Source: Hymenoscyphus infarciens (Eukaryota; Ascomycota; Leotiomycetes; Helotiales; Helotiaceae). From it: a DNA stretch of 64,000 nt. Position numbers and translations under genes: made by a program. Below, in pieces: positions 57,704 through 64,000 of this stretch. The notes below the pieces were generated by a model. The model was not told the origin of the DNA. It made no database searches and saw only the letters and a list, made by a program, of their open reading frames with translations. Every line of letters begins with the position of its first letter. Within the stretch, counting starts at the first letter, position 1. The DNA is taken from assembly GCA_001414345.1 (NCBI GenBank), contig LLCB01000199.1, positions 46,812-110,811 on the forward strand, written 5' to 3'.

Positions 57704-59844
57704 ATTGAGTTCTTGGGGTTGGTGTTGATCTTTGCAAGGCTGAAGCTACCAGAACTCTAGAGCGGGGTATTATCGGAGAGCGTCAGCCGATGATAAGCCG
57801 AACCTTCTCCCCCTTTGTTTTTTGACTTGAGTCGGACTTAATTCCAGTAAAGTTTAAATATTAATTGATAAGTACTATCTTTGGGGCAAGAGAGAGTCGC
57901 GAGTGAGCTGCAAACATTTTTGGCCCCCAAATATGGTACTAGGTAAGTTAGTAAATGCAGAGTCAACCAGGATAGTATTTCCGAGTAAGCTACAAAAAGT
58001 AGAGCTATGAGTAAACCCTCAATTATTTAGTAAGCCAAACTTCCACACAATACATGTAGAATAAAGTGCCACCGGTTAATCATAGTTTTGTATGTCGCAG
58101 TGTAGTAGGCAAGCTACTAATAATGTGTAGGATTTTTAACATCGGGCATCGTCTGTTTCCAGCACATTCAAGTCCAGAATGATGAGCCATGTATTCGTAC
58201 CTAGGTAGATAGGGAAATTTTCACCAGCATCAAGTTAGAAACGTCCCTTCCTTCCTAGGCTCTATAGTTAGAGCTGCTAAGAGTAGTAGTACCGAGTATA
58301 CGAGAAGAAAAGACGTGAAGAACGAGTATAAAGAAGCTCTTTTCTTCTAATAGACTCTACTATACCGCCATATATACGAAAAAAAAAGAACGTAGTAAAG
58401 AGTTCTCACTCTCCTATTCCGTGGCCGTACTCCAAACTCTCAAAAAGCAAAAATAAGTAAAATCTAGTAGAAGCGATGGAATAGAATTACAAGTAGTAAT
58501 TTGTAAGCCTTTTCCCGAGGGCCAAAAGAGAGAGTCGTGAGGTAAGCTACAAAAGAGGGTTGCGAGTAAACCATCGATTGTAGAGTAATCTGCAAAAAGA
58601 AAGTTGCAGATAAGCTCTCAATTGCCGTGTAGAGCACTAAAGAGCAAGTAAGCTATCATTTGTCCAGTAAGCTATTAATCATCGAGTAAGCTAAACAATC
58701 ATAAAATAGATTGCCAACTCCTCTTACCTATCTTAACCAGATCCAAAAGCCGAAAGCACTTCTCGACAGGCCTTGAGACGAGGCTCATCTACTATCCCCC
58801 CCCCTAAATAAAATGTAGAGTGCACAGACATTTAGTTTGGCACAGCGGCCGTGCGCTTACATTTTATTTAGGGGGGGGATAGTACAAGAAGATGGAAGGA
58901 AATCAAAGGAGGTAGGTCACGTGTGCGATTAGCCACTCAAACCTTCCCGTCTCGATTCTGTTTCCACAACCTGTAATAGAGTTAGTTGGCGTTATGAAGG
59001 CAAGGGCGAGATAGAAAACACTAGTAGAACTAGAAGAAAACGTGATGAAACTTTCCAATTTTGCATGCCTGTGGTGAGATTTTGTTGCACGTCGCAATAT
59101 TTTACAAGATGGGATCGAAATGACCCGACCGGATCATTCCCCGCTGTGGAGATCTCGCCGGGCAAGGGATGGGATGTCAGGTAAAATGATCTCCTCTATT
59201 GATTTCAACAAATGGTTCCTGCATGCGACTCGATATTCGATGACATCGTGATCGCATTCTCCCCAATCACCCTACCCTATAGTATAGATGCAATGAGAGG
59301 GTCAGCAGTGCGACAGCAGAGACATTGTTCATGACGTCCCATCGATCATCACCATCATGCCCCGTTCTGCTCCTATTCGGGTATTGGGGTCTCAAAGGAG
59401 TCGACGGGGCTTGCATCCAGCTGCGCAATATCACAATATCAATATCCAACAGTTGCCTAGCGGGCTGAAGAGGAAGATGGCGAAGTCCAACGTGGTTGCT
59501 GTTGGATATTCATCTCAGCCAAGGCGCAGCGCAGACAGGCCCGGTGATGTTTTGTTATTTCATAACAGGAGTTGACTCGAAACTCTTTAGAAACCTTTCC
59601 TTCTTTCCTTCTTTCCTTCCAAATCTCTCATCCCTCCCTGCTCCTTCCTTCCAAACTTTACATTCAACGTTATTCTTGCCATAACGATACCAATACTCAC
59701 TCACTCACAAGGTTCACACCAACATCAAGCGCTAACAAGTGCGGGAAGGAACGACCATCCCGTCGGCTACCTATTCGTATACCCCCCCACCCCCCCTTTC
59801 ATACTGTCCAAATACATCCATCACGCAAAGCCGAAATCAAAAGC
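57704..59844. other. Intergenic with scattered GTAAGCT repeats
   Basis: No gene supported. Words like GAGTAAGCTAC, GAGTAAAC and GTAAGCTA recur irregularly around 57940-58040 and 58530-58690, suggesting two related segments. Holds the 91-bp palindromic MITE. The last ~250 bp are pyrimidine-rich and lead into the App1-like gene. Confidence 0.45.
58792..58882. mobile_element. 91-bp palindromic mini-MITE
   Basis: Inverted ends of about 25 bp (CTATCCCCCCCCCTAAATAA..., with one more C on the left arm than on the right) enclose about 41 bp. TA dinucleotides flank both sides (58790-58791 and 58883-58884). The RNA or single strand would fold into one strong hairpin. Probably Tc1/mariner-like by the TA site. 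Confidence 0.75.
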
Positions 59845-61182
59845 ATGTATCAGGCCAGTGAACTCGAGAACCGCACGCGCGAACAGCGAGGCTTCCATGC
59901 CACCGAGTCCACTCTGCCCGACATTCGCAAGGCTCCCTCCTCAGATAATCGTCCCACTATCACCGACAATGTCCTCTCCTACTTGGGACCATGGAATCCA
60001 TTCCCCAAAGACATAACAGCGGATGACACTGTCTGGCTACTCGACAACACCGCATATCGCAACCAACAAACCGGACAATGGGAGGCTGAGTTTGTGGCAG
60101 CGGTATTCGACAAGAATAGCGGGGTAGAGGTCAGCACAGTGGTGGCAGATGTCGCAGAGAAACTGGGTATCGCAAAGGGTGACAAGCAGGAGGAGAGAAT
60201 TCAAGAAAGGTTGATGCCTTTCTTGCAGGACATTCTCCCCGGGAGGGTAGTCAAAGTTGACCATACCGGGAAAATGGATATGAAGCTTGGTCCTGGAGGG
60301 AGAAACGGCATTAGTAGTGATATCAAGCAAGTCCCTGAAGGTCGAGGAGGTGATATTGTTGGCGTTAATGTAATTGTTCCACGAGGCACCAATGGCATTT
60401 TGGGTTCGCGGATTGCCTATTCGGAACCAGAAGGTTGGGGTATCATATCAGGTAAGAGAAATAGAACCAAGAAACCCGGGCTTATATACTGATGAGTATT
60501 AGATATCGACGATACCATAAAAATCACCCAAACCAGCGACCCCATAGGCATCCTCCGCTCAACCTTCGTCTCAGATGCAACTCCAGTAGCAGGAATGCCC
60601 GAACTCTACGCCCACCTCCAAACCCTAGTCTCCACACAATCCCCGTGGTTCTACCTTTCCGCCTCGCCCTATAACCTATATTCCTTCCTTTCGGCATTCC
60701 GCCAGCGCTTCTTCCCTCAAGGAACAATGATCCTTCGTGATTCGAGCTGGATGAACCTCTCGGGTCTTCTATCGAATCTCACGTTGGGAACACAAGCTTA
60801 CAAAGTGGATCGGATCTCGAAGATTAATTCTTGGCTTCCGAGACGGAGAATGGTTTGTATTGGGGATAGTACGCAGAGTGATCCGGAGGCTTATGGGGAG
60901 ATGTAAGATTTTCCTTTCGCTTTCCCTCTTCTAATTCGCCCTTTCCGTCTCGCATGTCAATATATACCTGAACTAACACAATTCAGATTCCGCAAATACC
61001 CAAATTGGATCCACCTCATCCTTATCCGAAAAGTTACAGACATCGCAGCCCTGGGCATGGAAGAGAAGAATGACCCGAAGCGATTCGAGAAAGCGTTTGA
61101 GGGCGTACCGGGGAATTGCTGGTATGTGTTTGAGGATCCGTCGGAGTGTTATCGTATTCTGGAGGAGAACATTGCGCATTGA
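59845..61182 (+). CDS. APP1: App1-like phosphatidate phosphatase (DUF2183)
   Basis: Three exons, 59845-60451, 60503-60902 and 60987-61182, give 400 residues. The catalytic HAD-like DxDxT motif lies in ISDIDDTIK (Asp203, Asp205, Thr207) and is created exactly by the first splice junction. Before it are VWLLDNTAYR..TGQWEAEF and a beta-rich N-terminal half; after it WFYLSASPYNLYSFL, FFPQGTMILRDS and RRMVCIGDSTQSDPEAYG, all as in the App1 catalytic domain. App1 dephosphorylates phosphatidic acid to diacylglycerol at actin patches in yeast. This protein lacks the long proline-rich tail of yeast App1 (587 residues). In-frame sequence upstream of 59845 is open but has no ATG in good context. Confidence 0.92.
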
Positions 61183-61496
61183 AGTAGGCATATTGGATTG
61201 TACAGAAATACAGTAGGTTCTCTTGGTATCTTGTAAGTCATTATTGTTTAGCTAGGGCGTTTGTGTACTGGGCTTTTTTTGGTAAGCGGATTTTTATTAT
61301 GGTTGGGGTTATATATCAGGTTCGGAGGGAGCGTTGGAAGTCTAGGCGTTTGTATTGCTTTCTTTTTGTAGAGTTAGGGGTATGGGTATATGATGGAATT
61401 TGGGGGTAGATGAGAATTGGGCACAGAATAAGAATATAAGCAATACTATTTACACCTATTTAACCTTCCACCTACTCTAGAGACTGATTTTTAATT

Positions 61497-62120
61497 TTTT
61501 TATATTTTTAATTTTTTTTTTTTTTTTTTTTGAAAGTAGGGCACTTCCTACATTCTCGTCTACTTTCTTAAATATCTTAAGACGAGTATAGGTTTAATAA
61601 TAAGATTCTATAAAAACTATTAAATATACACTACTACTAGGGCGTCCCGTATATACCAAAAGCCGGAATCGACTAAATCGCAAATCGTAAATCGCAAAAT
61701 GTTACTTTCTCGAAGTAAAAAAGAGAATAATTAAATTACAACTCTCTCTTTCTCCTCTCTCCTTCTCTCTCTCTCTATTAAGACTAGATAGTCGTAACTA
61801 GCTAATTAGAGAATAGAGAGAGATAGTTAGTATTACGTATAAAGTAGTAATATTACTCTCTTATATCCTTGCTATCTATTATCTACTTATTATATTATAT
61901 TCTTCTTATTATATTTAGATAAATAAGAGAGAGAGAGAGAGAGAGTAGAAGAAAGAGAGAGAGAGGATTATTTACTAAACTTCACTTATCTACGCTAAGA
62001 AAAACTTTTCTCTAAAATGTTTACTTACTCTACTCTCTTACTCTCTTACTCTCTCTCTCTTATACTCTCACTTATACTCTCACTTATACTCTTATCTATA
62101 TTCCTATCTATACTCTCTTA
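61497..62120. repeat. Poly-T tract and CT/GA microsatellites
   Basis: A T-rich run at about 61497-61531, then CT-rich runs at about 61741-61780 and 62030-62100 (including ACTCTCTT-type repeats) and a GA run at about 61929-61965. No gene supported. Confidence 0.8.
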
Positions 62121-62176
62121 GTATACGTAATATTTAAAAGAAAAGAATATAGAGTAAGAGAGAAAATAGATAGTAT

Positions 62177-63074
62177 TAGTATAGTTGATAGTATTTGTAA
62201 TATTATACTACTACGATATATTATTAGAAACCTACTTTAATACGTACTATTTATACTATTTAAATACTACGATATCTAATAATATTATCTTTTATATTAT
62301 TAGTATTTTAATCGATATTATAATAATATCGTAGTATTACTAAGTCTAAATCTTTAAGCTTTTTACCTCGGATTTTAACTCTACTTCTTTTTAGTCTTAT
62401 CTTTTAAAACTATATAGTATAACGCATAGTGCTGAAAATATAGTACTAAATAGCTAGAATTATAGATCTATTTAAACAGAGTATTTTAAAAAAAGAATTA
62501 TATAAATACCTCTTAAACTAAACAGAGTAATATAAAGTGATAAATATAGCTCGTATAAGTGGAAAATATATCTAAAAATCTATTAATACTAAGTACTAAT
62601 TCGACGATAATAACGTTAGATTAATAGCTAGAATAAAGATAAAAACTAGTATATTAAATTTATTGAATTTTACTCTTTAATTATATATAAAGATTAACTA
62701 AATTAATAAATAAAAAATCATTTAGTCTAAATACTAGCTAAATTAAATATATAATTCTATAAAACGATTATATTAGTTTAAAAAACTAAAGCTAAGCTTT
62801 CTAGTATACACTTAATCTTTTTTTAATAAAGTATATAATACGAAGTTTAGTAATAAGTAAGTAATAAAAGAGTATATAGAAAAAGTATAAATAGCCTTAT
62901 TTTGAGAAAAAGTAGGTTTTAGCGCTTACGAGTTATTAAAAGATATACTATATAATATCACGATATTACGATTATATTATAGCGTATTAGAATACGTACT
63001 ACTAAGATATTATAATAATATATTAATCTAAAATACTATAGTATTTTATTATAATAATACTATCGACTATACTA
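62177..63074 (-). mobile_element. hAT-like MITE, family 1 copy d (898 bp, RIP-mutated)
   Basis: Ends TAGTATAGTTGATAGTAT and, reverse-complemented, TAGTATAGTCGATAGTAT: the family-1 end CAGTGTAGTCGATAGTAT after C-to-T and G-to-A changes. Perfect 8-bp target duplication GATAGTAT at 62169-62176 and 63075-63082. The interior matches copy b in reverse orientation. Confidence 0.88.
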
Positions 63075-63082
63075 GATAGTAT

Positions 63083-64000
63083 ATTATAAAATTATAATTA
63101 GCTATAGCTCTTAGAAGCCTTAGTTAATCTAGCTATAAATACTTGACTTTTACGATTTATAATTTAGTTGTTTTTAGATACTATACTATTAGAACGCTCT
63201 AATTAGTAAGAATTAAAAAGATAGTATAAAAAAAGAGAAGGAATATAAATAAGAAGTATAAAAATACTATAAGTTCTAATAGTATAAGAGAAGAAAGAGA
63301 TAGGAAAACACTTTATTTATTTTAGTATTAAGCGAGATTTAGTAACGCTCTAGATATTTCTTACTATAATCTAAATCAAAGAAGATTAGTATAGAGTAGA
63401 AGAAAAACAACGCGGAAAAAAAGGGAAAAAAGATTGAAAAATTTATAGAGAGATTTTTAGAAACTTTTTTCTAAAAAAAATACTTAGTATTTATTTTATA
63501 CTAGTGTTTTAAAAATTTATAAACTCTTATTATAGAATAGACTTGAATTAGTAGTTTCTTTATAATTAATTATAAAGAGATATATAGATTTAAAGAAGAA
63601 AAATATAAAAGAAAAATAAATTATTATATTCTTCTAAGAGCCTATTTAGCTTATATAAATTATTTAAATATATATATAGATATTTAATAAGATATTCTAA
63701 ATAGTAACCTCGTATAAGTTAGTATATATTATTAATTATTTCTTAATATATTAAATAAACGTTTAGCTTATAGTATATATTCTTATATATAATATAGAGA
63801 GATATCTTAATAGTAGTAAGAAAATATATATATATAAAGTTTTAAAGATTTATATCTCTAGAGATCTAAATCCTTTTTTAGTAGTATATATCCTAATTAT
63901 ATATATACTAAGATATACGAGGTTAAACGAAGGATTTTAACTATATATATTAAACACTAGTATATAGATAAACTTAATAAATATATATATATATATATAT
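63083..64000. repeat. AT-rich block with a repeat terminus
   Basis: No gene supported. An AGAGCCTATTTAGCTTATAT end at about 63637 looks like the RIP-mutated form of the AGGGCCTGTTTAGCTCGC terminus, entering the window edge. The window ends in a TA microsatellite. Confidence 0.45.

Noticed and set aside
61741..62110. Telomeric or subtelomeric repeat
   Set aside because: The tracts are CT/GA microsatellites, not TTAGGG.
1..64000. tRNA or rRNA genes
   Set aside because: Looked for TTCRANYC-type B boxes and clover-leaf arms on both strands; no convincing candidate seen by eye.

Overview
This window is nuclear DNA of a filamentous ascomycete. The evidence is short GT-AG introns with CTRAC/CTAAT-like branch sites, fungal gene families (WSC wall proteins, UstYa-like, 2EXR, App1, P450, MFS), and sharply two-phase base composition. 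Balanced-GC gene islands alternate with long AT-rich blocks full of TpA, as expected from repeat-induced point mutation (RIP). Leotiomycetes/Helotiales is a guess only.

Layout. 0-4.4 kb: a minus-strand group of glutathione transferase (cut by the window edge), an unusual cytochrome P450 and a 5'-truncated UstYa-like remnant, perhaps the edge of a secondary-metabolite locus. 5-6.4 kb: family member A (coiled coil plus one membrane helix). 6.6-6.7 kb: a displaced copy of the end of the MFS transporter gene. 6.7-9.9 kb: RIP-mutated repeats. 10.7-16.5 kb: class II aldolase, MFS transporter, and family member B, split by a 687-bp hAT-like element. 17-19.3 kb: AT-rich. 19.4-23.9 kb: Trm4/NSUN2-type tRNA methyltransferase and a divergent dehalogenase-like hydrolase. 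24.5-29.7 kb: two inverted-repeat DNA elements. 30.2-37.7 kb: five ordinary genes. 38-46.9 kb: transposon graveyard with two dead genes, three hAT-like copies, an LTR-retroelement remnant and a mariner-like MITE. 47.2-48.3 kb: family member C. 49.3-57.7 kb: a 2169-residue GH16/WSC/GPI wall protein and a PP2A leucine carboxyl methyltransferase. 59.8-61.2 kb: App1-like phosphatase. 61.5 kb to the end: microsatellites and RIP-mutated repeats.

Main observation. Three genes (A 4979-6406, B 14783-16467, C 47193-48314) encode paralogues that I do not recognise: a divergent N-terminus, a coiled coil, one membrane helix, and a shared C-terminal signature of the form VSxxA[FY]...PxC...I...PD, followed in B and C by SCG and then C...K. 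All sit beside repeat blocks. All have the 9-mer CTCGCTTAG about 150-190 bp upstream. A carries a copy of the MFS gene tail upstream, the gene that precedes B, so A and B look like products of one segmental duplication. B is interrupted by an hAT-like element with 8-bp target duplications; its ends supply GT and AG so that splicing it out would keep the coiled coil in frame, like a newly made intron.

All gene models were spliced by eye from frame continuity and splice consensus. Family names are from recognised motifs, not database searches.
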